DNA of 64,000 nucleotides. It comes from CAWCWN01 sp963799245. Lineage in GTDB: Bacteria; Chloroflexota; Ktedonobacteria; Ktedonobacterales; Ktedonobacteraceae. The notes below the pieces were generated by a model, which was given only the letters and a program-made list of their open reading frames with translations, was not told where the DNA came from and searched no databases. The DNA is taken from assembly GCA_963799245.1 (NCBI GenBank), contig CAWCWN010000003.1:806001-870000 (forward strand). Reading direction: 5' to 3'. Below are positions 7,502-15,780 of this stretch, one piece after another; position 1 is the first letter of the stretch, and every line of letters begins with the position of its first letter. Position numbers and translations under genes: made by a program.

Positions 7502-8949
7502 CAAACCCTCAACCTACCTTTCCAATCGACCCCGACGATTTAGCTGGCCTGAAACGCTGGCTGGCCCGACAAGATGCACAGAGCGAGCTGCGGAGTATAG
7601 ATATTGCGGAAATTTTGCTTGGGCCCGATGCGCTGCTGGAACTGCCCGCTGTCCTGCAGCGAGTGGGTGCCTCCCCGCATAAGACCATCCTGCTGGTCAT
7701 GGACGAAACCCCTATGCTGCGTGAAACATACGACCTGAAGGCCTTTGTGCAGGCATTGCTGCTTGATGCAGGTTATCATGTCAGGGCGTTGTGGCTGCCG
7801 GGCGATCAGTACGGGCTCGTACATGCAGACTTTGAACAGGTTGAACGCGTACAGCAGGCTTTTACGGCGGAAATGGCCGTAGTCGCGCTTGGAGCCGGGA
7901 CAGTTAGCGATATCGTCAAGCACGCAGCTTACCTGTATGACCAAGAACATAGCGCGCAGGAGCCTGTTATCTACATTTGTTGCCAGACGGCCAATTCCGT
8001 TACGGCCTTTGCCGCCAATATGGCCGTTCTGCTGAAAGATGGCGTCAAGCGAACTATCCCCTCGCGCCACCCAACCGCCATCATTTCTGACCTGCGCGTA
8101 CTGGCCTCCGCCCCCAGGGCAATGACGGTGGCCGGCCTCGGTGATTGCTGCGCGCGCTTTGTGGCCTATGGAGACTGGTACCTCGCCAGCGTACTGGGGC
8201 TGGTTGATTTCTACAGCGAGGTTCCACTGGCGTTACTGGCAAACCTCGATGCCATCTTGCTGGAGCAGGCGCCGAATATAGGCCAACGTACCCACGCCGG
8301 GGAAGCAGTAGTTGCTCGTGCGCTGTTACTGGCGGGTATCGCTCAATCCATCGTGAACATGTCGGCCCCTATCTCTGGCAGCGAGCACGTGATCTCGCAT
8401 GTCCTAGACATGATCGCCTCTCATTACGGGCACGGGCTGGCCCTGCATGGCGCCCAGGTGGGAGTAGCTACGATCACTGCAGCCCGCTTTTACCAGCATT
8501 TTCTTGCTACCTTTAACCCACAGAGGATCGATATCGCTGCGTGCTATCCAGAAGAAATCCCCTTACAGGCTCATGTGCGCAAACTATTCGCCGCCATTGA
8601 TCCAGGAGGCGCGATGGCGGAGGAGTGCTGGGGCGATTACAGCAAAAAGCTGGCTTTGTGGCGGCGCAGCCGGGGACAATTTGAGAATTTCTGCGCCGAC
8701 TGGAGTGCTGTCCATCGCCCCAGGCTGGCCGCGCTCGTCCGTTCACCGCAGGTTGTGCACGCGATTCTCGCCCGAGCAGGCGCCCCCCTCGCGCCGCAGG
8801 AGCTTGAGCCCGCGCTTAGCCAGGAGGAGTATGATTTCGCGGTTCAAAACGGGCACTTCATTCGTGTGCGCTTTGTACTGGCAGACCTGCTGTATTTTCT
8901 CGACCCGGCTACTTTCAACGCACTAGCGAGCACAAGAACAGAGGCCTGA
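7498..8949 (+). CDS. egsA: sn-Glycerol-1-phosphate dehydrogenase (EgsA/AraM family)
   Basis: This 483-residue member of the iron-alcohol-dehydrogenase-like superfamily interconverts dihydroxyacetone phosphate and sn-glycerol-1-phosphate with NAD(P)H. The NAD-binding GAGTVSDIVKHAAY, the substrate-region VAGLGDCCARFVAYGDWYLA, and the metal ligand regions SGSEHVISHVLDM and HGLALHGAQVGVATI are all in the expected order. It is longer than Bacillus AraM (about 394 residues), with extra C-terminal sequence. G1P is the archaeal lipid backbone; in Bacillus it is used for heptaprenylglyceryl phosphate. The start overlaps the kinase remnant (ATGA), which places it as the last gene of the aldolase operon. 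Confidence 0.85.
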   Translation: MTNPQPTFPIDPDDLAGLKRWLARQDAQSELRSIDIAEILLGPDALLELPAVLQRVGASPHKTILLVMDETPMLRETYDLKAFVQALLLDAGYHVRALWLPGDQYGLVHADFEQVERVQQAFTAEMAVVALGAGTVSDIVKHAAYLYDQEHSAQEPVIYICCQTANSVTAFAANMAVLLKDGVKRTIPSRHPTAIISDLRVLASAPRAMTVAGLGDCCARFVAYGDWYLASVLGLVDFYSEVPLALLANLDAILLEQAPNIGQRTHAGEAVVARALLLAGIAQSIVNMSAPISGSEHVISHVLDMIASHYGHGLALHGAQVGVATITAARFYQHFLATFNPQRIDIAACYPEEIPLQAHVRKLFAAIDPGGAMAEECWGDYSKKLALWRRSRGQFENFCADWSAVHRPRLAALVRSPQVVHAILARAGAPLAPQELEPALSQEEYDFAVQNGHFIRVRFVLADLLYFLDPATFNALASTRTEA

Positions 8950-8956
8950 ACTGCAA

Positions 8957-9870
8957 TTAGGGCAAACTCTTCGTCGTGCGCAGCATATCCATGAAACGTG
9001 CGAAACCAAGAGCATCGACGCGGGCGCGAACGCGTTGAAAGCCGGCGCCGTAAACGGGATCGGCGTTCTGTTCAATGGCCTGCGCGTGATAGCGGCTCTC
9101 AGGCGTATTCAACTCGCTATAAAAGCGGTGCGAGAGCAGTTCACACAGGCCTTCCTCGGCCCAGGGCGGCAGGGTTGAAATACCCTGAACGATGAGCCAG
9201 ACGTGACCGAGCTCATGGACCGTGACCCCCTGGAAGAGCGTGGCTGGTAAACCGCGCAGCACAGCCACGCCACCAACCTCAGTCCGGAGCAGGTGTCCAT
9301 TCTGGCTATAGGTCGAGCTAACTGTTGCTCCAAGCGAGTGCACCTGGCCGCGCCCCTGCAGAAGTGCGGCCAGGCGCGCGCGATCACATAGCTCAAGGCT
9401 GAGAGGAAGGTTATTGTATTTCAGCCCCTGTTTGCCGACCCACTGCTTGACGCGTGTAAACAGAGGTTTTGCCTCGCCTACAGCCTCTATAGCGCTGGCA
9501 CGGCAAACGGGGCAACGCACTGCCTCAGAGTTATTTGAGGAGGATTGCTTCTTTTGACTCGCAGACACCAGGCGCCCACAGTAGGCGCAGTGAGGGTATT
9601 CTCGCTGGTGCTGCTTGCAGTATGCCGTTCCCCAGGCATCTACGAAGTATTCACCCTGCAAGGGCCTGCCACAATAAGCGCACCTGGGCGCGACCTGGTT
9701 GGCATAGCAGGCGGCGTGGTAAGGCGCACCCAGGTGCAGATTGAAGCTGGTATCCGCGATGGGGCGTCCGCACGCGGCGCATACAAAATGTTCCGGATGC
9801 CACGCACCACCCAGCGCCGTAAAATAATTGCCCCAGATAGTCTGGCCACAGCCTTTACAGACCGGTTGTG
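8957..9870 (-). pseudogene. DA1-like LIM-domain metallopeptidase, 3' part (5' end cut off by IS)
   Basis: The fragment encodes nearly all of a protein that would be 307 residues when uninterrupted. At the N-terminus it has zinc-finger modules of LIM type (CKGCGQ, then HPEHFVCAACGRP, CAYCGRP, CKQH, CAYCGR, CPVCR). The C-terminal domain matches the peptidase of plant DA1: HELGHVWL as the HExxH site, then WAEEGLCELLSHRFY with the third-ligand Glu region. An IS element entered after codon 6, and the original first codons lie at 11132-11149. The fragment is still open in frame into the IS end, so a shortened product could in principle be made from a GTG inside the inverted repeat, but no ribosome binding site is visible there. 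Confidence 0.8.
9863..9870. repeat. Left target-site duplication of the IS
   Basis: CGGTTGTG directly abuts the left inverted repeat and is repeated exactly at 11132-11139. Removing the IS and one copy restores an uninterrupted LIM-peptidase frame, which confirms the boundaries. Confidence 0.9.
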
Positions 9871-11131
9871 GGTAGGACCCCACTAACCGGTGAGGTGGTG
9901 GGGAATTGAAAAAATCAAGGGTCCCTGGCAAGATGTGCTTATGCAAAAGAGTACACCAGAGCCAATGGACCCGTCGAAAGCATTTTGCCCCAATTCGATG
10001 TGTTCTGCAAGAGGCCAAAGAGGTTTGGGCAACATCGTCATCCATGATCGCAAAAGGCAGCGCTATCGCTGCAAAGCGTGCAAAAAAACGTTCAGCGCCC
10101 GACAAGCAACGATGTTCGAGGGCTTGCGTAAACCGATGGAGCTCATCGTGATTGTGGTGACCTTGCTCTCCTATGGATGCCCGCTTCAAGCTATTGTCCA
10201 TGCTTTTGGCCTGGATGAACGGACGGTGGCGGATTGGCGCGATCGAGCGGGAGCGCATTGTCACAAGGTGCATCAGGAGATCATTGAACACGGGCAACTG
10301 GACCTGATGCACGTTCAAGCCGATGAAATTCGGGTGAAAGGATGCAAAATGATCGCCTGGATGGGACTGGCCATGATGGTTTCGACTCGCCTCTGGCTGG
10401 CTGGTGCGGTCCAACACTCGCGTGATCGCAGCTTGGCTGATCGCTTGCTGTCCCAGGTTCGCCGATGCGCGGCTGGCTTGCGTCCCCTGCTCGTGTTGAC
10501 AGACGGCTGGAGCGCATACCCGGGCAGCATCCGCCGAGCGTTCCGCGAGAAGGTCAAGCGAACGGCGGGGGTGGGACGAGCATGCTTGCAGGTCTGGCCG
10601 GAGTTGCACATTGGCACGGTGATCAAGCGCACGCAGAAAAAACGGGTCGTCGAGATCACGCGGCGGATGGCTCATGGTCTGCTCTCGCAAGCCGAGCCCT
10701 TGTTGCAGGCTTCGCGAGGGGGTACCGTCCTCAACACCGCTTTTATTGAACGCTTGAATGCCACGTTCCGGCAACGACTGGCGAGCATGACCCGCCGATC
10801 TCGTCATGCCGCCCATCGCCTCAAAGCTCTTGAGACGGGCATGTATCTGATCGGATGCACCTACAATTTCTGTTTTGTGCATCATGAGTTGAGCAAAACC
10901 AAGCATGTCGGCTCTCCCTGTACCCCGGCGATGGCCGCCGGACTGACGGATCACGTCTGGAGTCTCTACGAACTCTTGAGTTATCGGATCTCCCCATTGC
11001 CTTGGGTTTCGCCCCCCAAACGCGGACGACCAAAGAAACCCGTTGCGTCGATCAAGAGAGCAGGCATTCGTCCTCTCGTTCGCCTACGTAAGGGGGTCTT
11101 ATGTTCCTCCACCGGTTAGTGGGGTCCTACC
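9871..11131 (+). mobile_element. Insertion sequence of 1,261 bp, IS1-like
   Basis: The element is bounded by perfect 22-bp inverted repeats (GGTAGGACCCCACTAACC... at 9871-9892 and its complement at 11110-11131) and flanked by 8-bp direct repeats. It carries one transposase gene on the plus strand, whose stop codon lies inside the right repeat. Intact ends, an intact transposase frame and identical target duplications indicate a recent insertion. The 8-bp duplication and the zinc-finger-plus-DDE transposase resemble the IS1 group, but the family was not checked against a database. Confidence 0.93.
9941..11119 (+). CDS. DDE transposase with N-terminal zinc finger
   Basis: The 392-residue protein opens with a zinc-ribbon-like CPNSMC ... 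RYRCKACKKTFSARQ, typical of InsA-type DNA-binding heads. A helix-turn-helix follows (CPLQAIVHAFGLDERTVADWRDRAG). The DDE acids are probably the Asp in VQADEIRVKG, the Asp in LVLTDGWSAYP and the Glu in AFIERLNATFRQRLA. The frame is open from a GTG inside the left inverted repeat. The ATG at 9941 is chosen because it clears the repeat; an ATG at 9965 is a close alternative. It is one continuous gene, unlike classical IS1, where two frames are joined by frameshifting. Confidence 0.88.
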   Translation: MQKSTPEPMDPSKAFCPNSMCSARGQRGLGNIVIHDRKRQRYRCKACKKTFSARQATMFEGLRKPMELIVIVVTLLSYGCPLQAIVHAFGLDERTVADWRDRAGAHCHKVHQEIIEHGQLDLMHVQADEIRVKGCKMIAWMGLAMMVSTRLWLAGAVQHSRDRSLADRLLSQVRRCAAGLRPLLVLTDGWSAYPGSIRRAFREKVKRTAGVGRACLQVWPELHIGTVIKRTQKKRVVEITRRMAHGLLSQAEPLLQASRGGTVLNTAFIERLNATFRQRLASMTRRSRHAAHRLKALETGMYLIGCTYNFCFVHHELSKTKHVGSPCTPAMAAGLTDHVWSLYELLSYRISPLPWVSPPKRGRPKKPVASIKRAGIRPLVRLRKGVLCSSTG

Positions 11132-11149
11132 CGGTTGTGATAAAAGCAT
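11132..11149 (-). pseudogene. First six codons of the IS-interrupted DA1-like gene
   Basis: Read on the minus strand this is ATG followed by codons for LLSQP, which joins in frame to VCKGCGQ at 9862 once the IS and one target repeat are removed. The right target duplication is 11132-11139. The reconstructed gene has 307 codons plus stop. Confidence 0.75.
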
Positions 11150-11491
11150 GTTATTTCTCAACCATTACAAGGAAATAGGTTTTTTCTTTATATACCTCTA
11201 TATACGTAAAAGAGAGTCCAGGGTTTTTTCCGCGGCTTCACCGACCATGTGCTGTAGACGTTTTGCATACTACTTGACACTTAATAGACTCAGGTAAGAA
11301 AATACACGTGAGAGCCAGAACAGTATGCAATAAATCATTACAAGGCGCATCGAAGCTCGCCAGGAGCCCAGAGCAGGTCAGGAACTAAGCGGCAACGTTT
11401 TACGGCATAGAGCAGGAAATAACAACATTGAAACCAGACAGGAACTGGCAACGTTTTACATCATAAAGAAAAGATATCGCAGAAAAGCAGT
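11150..11491. other. Intergenic region with a two-copy direct repeat
   Basis: No gene is seen. A TTGACA box at 11274-11279 has only weak -10 candidates near 11295-11303. Two copies of an element with core GGCAACGTTTTAC, preceded by CAGGAACT, lie at 11379-11409 and 11439-11465, just before the Y-family polymerase gene. They could be an operator of that gene, but the core is not the palindromic LexA box of Bacillus or Actinobacteria. Confidence 0.5.
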
Positions 11492-12916
11492 ATGCAAGCA
11501 TATAATTCAGACACTTCTACATCTTTTACGCTGCAGACAGCAAACGGTACTACGACAGAACAGCCGCCACCGGCAAGAGTGATTGACGCGCAAGCAGCTG
11601 CAGAGTGTGTGCGCCTGCGCCAGGGGATTATGCACGTACACATCAGGCACTTTTACTGTACGCTTGAGGAGATGTTTGACCCCTCGCTGGATGGGCAGAG
11701 CTTTGTTGTTGGCACGGGTATGGGGCGGCCAAATGAACCAGGTAGAGTGATTGATGTATCGCCGGCCGCCCTGCGCCTGGGGGTCAGTCCGGGCATGCCC
11801 CTGCGGCGCGCGCACCGCATAGCTCCACGTACGCGCTTCCTACCCGCCTCGTATGATCGTTACCAGCCATTCCTGCGGCGACTGCGCGAGCGCTACCGGG
11901 TCTACTCGCGCATCATAGAGTCAATCCCTATAGCTGATGCCTTTATTGACCTGCGCGGCTGCGAACTGACGTTCGACTCACCGGCTATGTTAGCCGAACG
12001 TCTGTGTTCAGAGATTGGCGAGATGGGTTTAACGGCCCTGATCGGGATCGCCAGCGGCAAAGCCATTGCTGAGCTGGCAGCCCTTATGAGTCGCAAGGAC
12101 GGTCGCCAGGGGGTGTTGTATATACCTGTGGGGCGTGAGGCCTCCTTCGTTCAAACACTCCCTCTTTCCATGCTGCTGCAGTTGCGCGCAGCTGGTACAG
12201 GGCTGCCCAGTGCGCTACCCGATCTCGCTGAAGCGGAAGAGAACCCCGGCTGGCGCTCGAGCACTCGCCAGCCAGAGGTAGAGGGGAAGAGCGAACAGGT
12301 CGACGCCGTGGCCGTGGCCGAGCTGGTAGCTCACTTGAAAGATTTTGGCATTACGACCTTTGCGCAAATTGCAGCATTGACCGAAGAAGGGCTGCGCCGC
12401 CGCCTGGGTCGTCTAGGAACGTGGGTCTACCAGGTTGCCGGTGGTGAAGATAGCCGCCTTGTGGTTCCCGATGCTCCACCAATGAGTCAGAATGCACGTG
12501 TGCGCTTTCCCCAGGCGGCCGATGCCGATGAAACCTGCACGGCGATCCGCCGGCTGGCGAACTACCTGGGAGAACGCCTGAGAGAGCAGCGCCTCAGGGG
12601 CCAGGTGATCGCGCTCATGCTCTGGCCGCATCACTTTGTGCGCCGTGAAACTCGTCGCCTGGTGCTCAGCGAAGAAGGAGAAGAGATGGGCGTTACTGTC
12701 GCGGAGGAGACCATCGGCGGCCAGATGATGCTAACGCGCCACACCGATGAAGCCGACATCATCGCTCACCACGCTTTGATGCTGTTTGCTCACTATCACC
12801 GTCCAGCCAACCGTTACTTACAGGTACAGTTGCGTATCGGGGATATTATCACGATCGCCCAGCCATATTATCCACCCCCCGCACGTAGCAGAGGTAAAGC
12901 AACGAAAAAGTTATAG
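11492..12916 (+). CDS. Y-family DNA polymerase homologue lacking catalytic acids (ImuB-like)
   Basis: The 474-residue protein has the DinB/UmuC layout: a palm/finger start (MHVHIRHFYCTLEE), the R-x-A-x-x-x-G-V-x-x-GMPLRRA segment, a second palm motif, a helix-hairpin-helix-like thumb (LKDFGITTFAQIAALTEEGL) and a little-finger C-terminus. The acids that bind the catalytic metals are gone. The DFD of active enzymes reads H50-I-R52, and the DE pair reads A148-D149. This loss is what defines ImuB, the scaffold that brings an error-prone polymerase to the beta clamp. No ImuA or DnaE2 gene is nearby. The ribosome binding site is weak. DNA damage induction is possible but unproven. Confidence 0.78.
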   Translation: MQAYNSDTSTSFTLQTANGTTTEQPPPARVIDAQAAAECVRLRQGIMHVHIRHFYCTLEEMFDPSLDGQSFVVGTGMGRPNEPGRVIDVSPAALRLGVSPGMPLRRAHRIAPRTRFLPASYDRYQPFLRRLRERYRVYSRIIESIPIADAFIDLRGCELTFDSPAMLAERLCSEIGEMGLTALIGIASGKAIAELAALMSRKDGRQGVLYIPVGREASFVQTLPLSMLLQLRAAGTGLPSALPDLAEAEENPGWRSSTRQPEVEGKSEQVDAVAVAELVAHLKDFGITTFAQIAALTEEGLRRRLGRLGTWVYQVAGGEDSRLVVPDAPPMSQNARVRFPQAADADETCTAIRRLANYLGERLREQRLRGQVIALMLWPHHFVRRETRRLVLSEEGEEMGVTVAEETIGGQMMLTRHTDEADIIAHHALMLFAHYHRPANRYLQVQLRIGDIITIAQPYYPPPARSRGKATKKL

Positions 12917-13091
12917 TTGTTTTTTGTATGTTCGTCTACAATAGACGCAGGACAGAGGAAGTTTGTGACACTACTCTTACCTGCTGCGTATTGAACGGAG
13001 AAAGCATATCTTTTCCAGATACATTTCTCAAGCCACACACATAGGAACATGATGTTTCATCTTGATATCTGGAACGTCGCGGAGGCAATGA

Positions 13092-15644
13092 ATGTGCGGC
13101 ACGTTAACTAACAGTGGCTCGCTGGAAAATACAGATATACCACCCGAAGACCATGCCGGGGACAGCGCGCCAAACAGTCCAGCACTACAAGAGCTAAAAC
13201 AGGAGGTTGATGCCCGTGAGGAAGCTGGCGGCGAGGGGGGAGCCAGCGCCACAGAACACACCCAGGAGGCTGTAGAAGCTGGAGATAGCGAGAAAGCCGC
13301 GACGGTTGACGACGAGCCGACTAAGAAACTTCCCACTCCGGACGGCAAAGGACCTGCAGAGCAACAGTCCAGCGCGCTTGCGGATACTACCAGGAGGGAC
13401 GAGGGTCCCGCCAGCGGGGACGCTTCCGCTCGCGAGGTCGAAGAAGCAGCTGAAGACGCGAACTCGCAGGCAGCTATTTCTTCAGTACGCCAGGCACAAC
13501 ATCGCCGGGCGTCTCAAGGTCAAATTGCCGTTCTACTGCTCCTCTGCTCGTTATCAATCGCGGGTACGGTGATCTCCGGCGTGTATGCAATCAGCTACGG
13601 CTTAAACGCTTACGCGACGTACAAGAGTGTGCGCGGCCAGGCAAGTGCCGGCGTGCAGCACTTGCTGAACGTCAAGACAATTTTTAGCGGGCTTGGCGCT
13701 CACCCTGCAGACTTTTTCGACGCCAGCAAATTACAGCGGGCGCAAAAAGAACTGGCAACTGCCCACCAGAATTTTCAGCAAGTAGAAGATACCCTTGCTC
13801 AAGCTCCCATCATCGCCACGGTCAATCAGTACCTGCCTCAATTCTATCAAATTATTGTCGCGCTGCGGGCAGTCAGCCGCATTGGCGTTGACGTCGCCGA
13901 GATCGGACAGGATCTGATCGGCACAGCCAGCGTGCTAGCGCCCACTCTACGTGGCGCCTTCGCGAACAATTCGCGCGCGCCGCTGGTCACAGCAGCGATG
14001 CTTACCCTGATAGGCAGCACCATCGATCAACTTTTACCGCGCCTGCAGGATATACAGGCACAGAGCGGGAAGTTTACACCTGACCAGTTGCCGGGAGTCA
14101 GCCAGCATGAGCGCGTCCAGCTATCGCAACTGTTCCCGCTCGTCCCACAGGCCGTCGCAATGCTAACCCAGGCGCGCGGTCTGATGGGGGCCGCTGGCTG
14201 GGTACTCGGGGTCGATGCGCCACGCACATTTCTTGTGCAGACGATGGACCGGGCCGAGCTCCGCCCGACAGGGGGCTTCACGGGACAATTTGGCGAGATC
14301 TCAATAAATGCTGGCCGCGTCGCACCATTTAACCTGAAGGATATCTCCCTGGTTGAATACACCGCTAACAGCCCGACGCTTGGCCAGCAGGCTCCGACGC
14401 AATATCGCTCATGGTGGCCTTTCGCCAACTGGGGGCTGCGCGACTCCAACCTTTCCGTGGACTTCCCCACCTCCGCGCAGATCGCCATCAACCAATACAA
14501 AAGCGAGGTTGGCCGCAAGCTTGATGGCCTGGTTATCTTTACCCCCTTCGTGATAGAACACGTCCTGCAGATCATTGGCCCAATCAAGGTTCCGGGCTAT
14601 AATGATACGATCACCTCTCAGAACCTGGAAGAACGGCTGCACTATTACCAGCAGGATAGCGCCGGCCTGGCCAGACAGGCTATAGTTCAGCCGAAGGACA
14701 CCTCGACATCGAGTCGCAAACGTTTTACCTCGCTGCTGGCCCACCTGCTGCTAGATCACGTACGCCATGCTTCGCCCGCCGAGCTCATCGCCATCGCTCG
14801 TCAAATGCTGCAGGATCTGAAGACAAAAGATCTGCAGGTCTATGTCACGAATCCACAAATCGAAGGACTGCTGACCCGGTATGGAGATGCTGCAACGATT
14901 GATCGCTCAAATGCGCACGATGGCCTCTACGTTGTGCAGGCGAATATAAGCGCAAGCAAGGCCTCGCAATATGTGCGCACAAGTATGCATGACACCGTGA
15001 CCCTTGATAGTCAGGGCGGCGCCAGGCATGTGTTGCAGTTGCGCTTTGTGTATAACCAGGTAGGACCGGTCTACGGCTATGATACCTACCACGACTATGT
15101 GCGCGTCTATGTGCCAAGCACGAGTAAATACCTGTGGGGGGACGGCTTCGATACGGGCACGCCTCTCTGTGGTGCAACCTATACCGCCTGCCCTCAACGC
15201 GACGTCTATCCCGCTAATGAGCTGCTCTGCCCGGCGGGTCAATTCCAACCGGGTGCGGAGGCCCCAACGTTTAGCGACGAAAGCGGTGCCACCTGGCACC
15301 CGCTTGACAGCGTTGGGCCACCGACGAACCTTGTCAGCGATGAAGCAGGGCGGGCCATGTTCGGCGGCCTGGTCATCATCCCTAAAAACTGTACCATGAC
15401 AGTCACGCTCTCGTGGTACGTGCCCGGGCACAATCCAGCCAGCCCCTATTCGTTGTTAGTTCAGCGCCAGGCTGGCACCTTCCCCGAACTCGATCTGACG
15501 CTGCTGGCGGGCCCTGGGAGCTGCGCAGCGCTTCACTGGGAGGGCCAGCACTTCGATGGGCTGCTGCTGGAGGATGCTACTTTCTCTATAAAGACGCTGC
15601 CAGCGCAGCAACGCTGGAATTGTTACCCGCAACCGGGGGTCTAG
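13092..15644 (+). CDS. DUF4012 membrane-anchored protein
   Basis: The protein has 850 residues. The first 135 are acidic and disordered (Glu, Ala, Asp and Ser rich). One transmembrane helix follows (IAVLLLLCSLSIAGTVISGV), then a large domain with the DUF4012 hallmark MDRAELRPTGGFTGQFGEI and later LSVDFPTSAQIAINQY. The topology suggests an acidic cytoplasmic tail and an extracellular domain. DUF4012 proteins often lie near polysaccharide or cell-wall genes, but the function is unknown. The start at 13092 is preferred over the ATG at 13088, which meets a stop after seven codons. It lies upstream of the CHAT-Clp gene, which has its own promoter. Confidence 0.85.
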   Translation: MCGTLTNSGSLENTDIPPEDHAGDSAPNSPALQELKQEVDAREEAGGEGGASATEHTQEAVEAGDSEKAATVDDEPTKKLPTPDGKGPAEQQSSALADTTRRDEGPASGDASAREVEEAAEDANSQAAISSVRQAQHRRASQGQIAVLLLLCSLSIAGTVISGVYAISYGLNAYATYKSVRGQASAGVQHLLNVKTIFSGLGAHPADFFDASKLQRAQKELATAHQNFQQVEDTLAQAPIIATVNQYLPQFYQIIVALRAVSRIGVDVAEIGQDLIGTASVLAPTLRGAFANNSRAPLVTAAMLTLIGSTIDQLLPRLQDIQAQSGKFTPDQLPGVSQHERVQLSQLFPLVPQAVAMLTQARGLMGAAGWVLGVDAPRTFLVQTMDRAELRPTGGFTGQFGEISINAGRVAPFNLKDISLVEYTANSPTLGQQAPTQYRSWWPFANWGLRDSNLSVDFPTSAQIAINQYKSEVGRKLDGLVIFTPFVIEHVLQIIGPIKVPGYNDTITSQNLEERLHYYQQDSAGLARQAIVQPKDTSTSSRKRFTSLLAHLLLDHVRHASPAELIAIARQMLQDLKTKDLQVYVTNPQIEGLLTRYGDAATIDRSNAHDGLYVVQANISASKASQYVRTSMHDTVTLDSQGGARHVLQLRFVYNQVGPVYGYDTYHDYVRVYVPSTSKYLWGDGFDTGTPLCGATYTACPQRDVYPANELLCPAGQFQPGAEAPTFSDESGATWHPLDSVGPPTNLVSDEAGRAMFGGLVIIPKNCTMTVTLSWYVPGHNPASPYSLLVQRQAGTFPELDLTLLAGPGSCAALHWEGQHFDGLLLEDATFSIKTLPAQQRWNCYPQPGV

Positions 15645-15673
15645 GCGGCGATGGGAAAGGATGTACGTCACTA

Positions 15674-15703
15674 TTGACAGCGATAGGCTCAGCCACGTAT
15701 ACT
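15674..15703 (+). promoter_or_regulatory. Strong sigma-70-type promoter of the CHAT-Clp gene
   Basis: TTGACA (15674-15679) and TATACT (15698-15703) are separated by 18 bases, close to housekeeping consensus. It lies 77 bases before the start codon, in the gap after the DUF4012 gene, so the fusion gene has its own promoter. Confidence 0.65.
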
Positions 15704-15780
15704 GCTTTTGCCATGAACTCTTTTGATGTTTATATCTGCGGTAATGCCGTATTTAGGGGAGATTGTAGAAGAGAAGAATT

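Noticed and set aside
8957..10954. A 665-codon open frame on the minus strand
   Set aside because: It is an artefact of reading antisense through the IS into the DA1-like fragment. The part above 9870 is the complement of the transposase gene.
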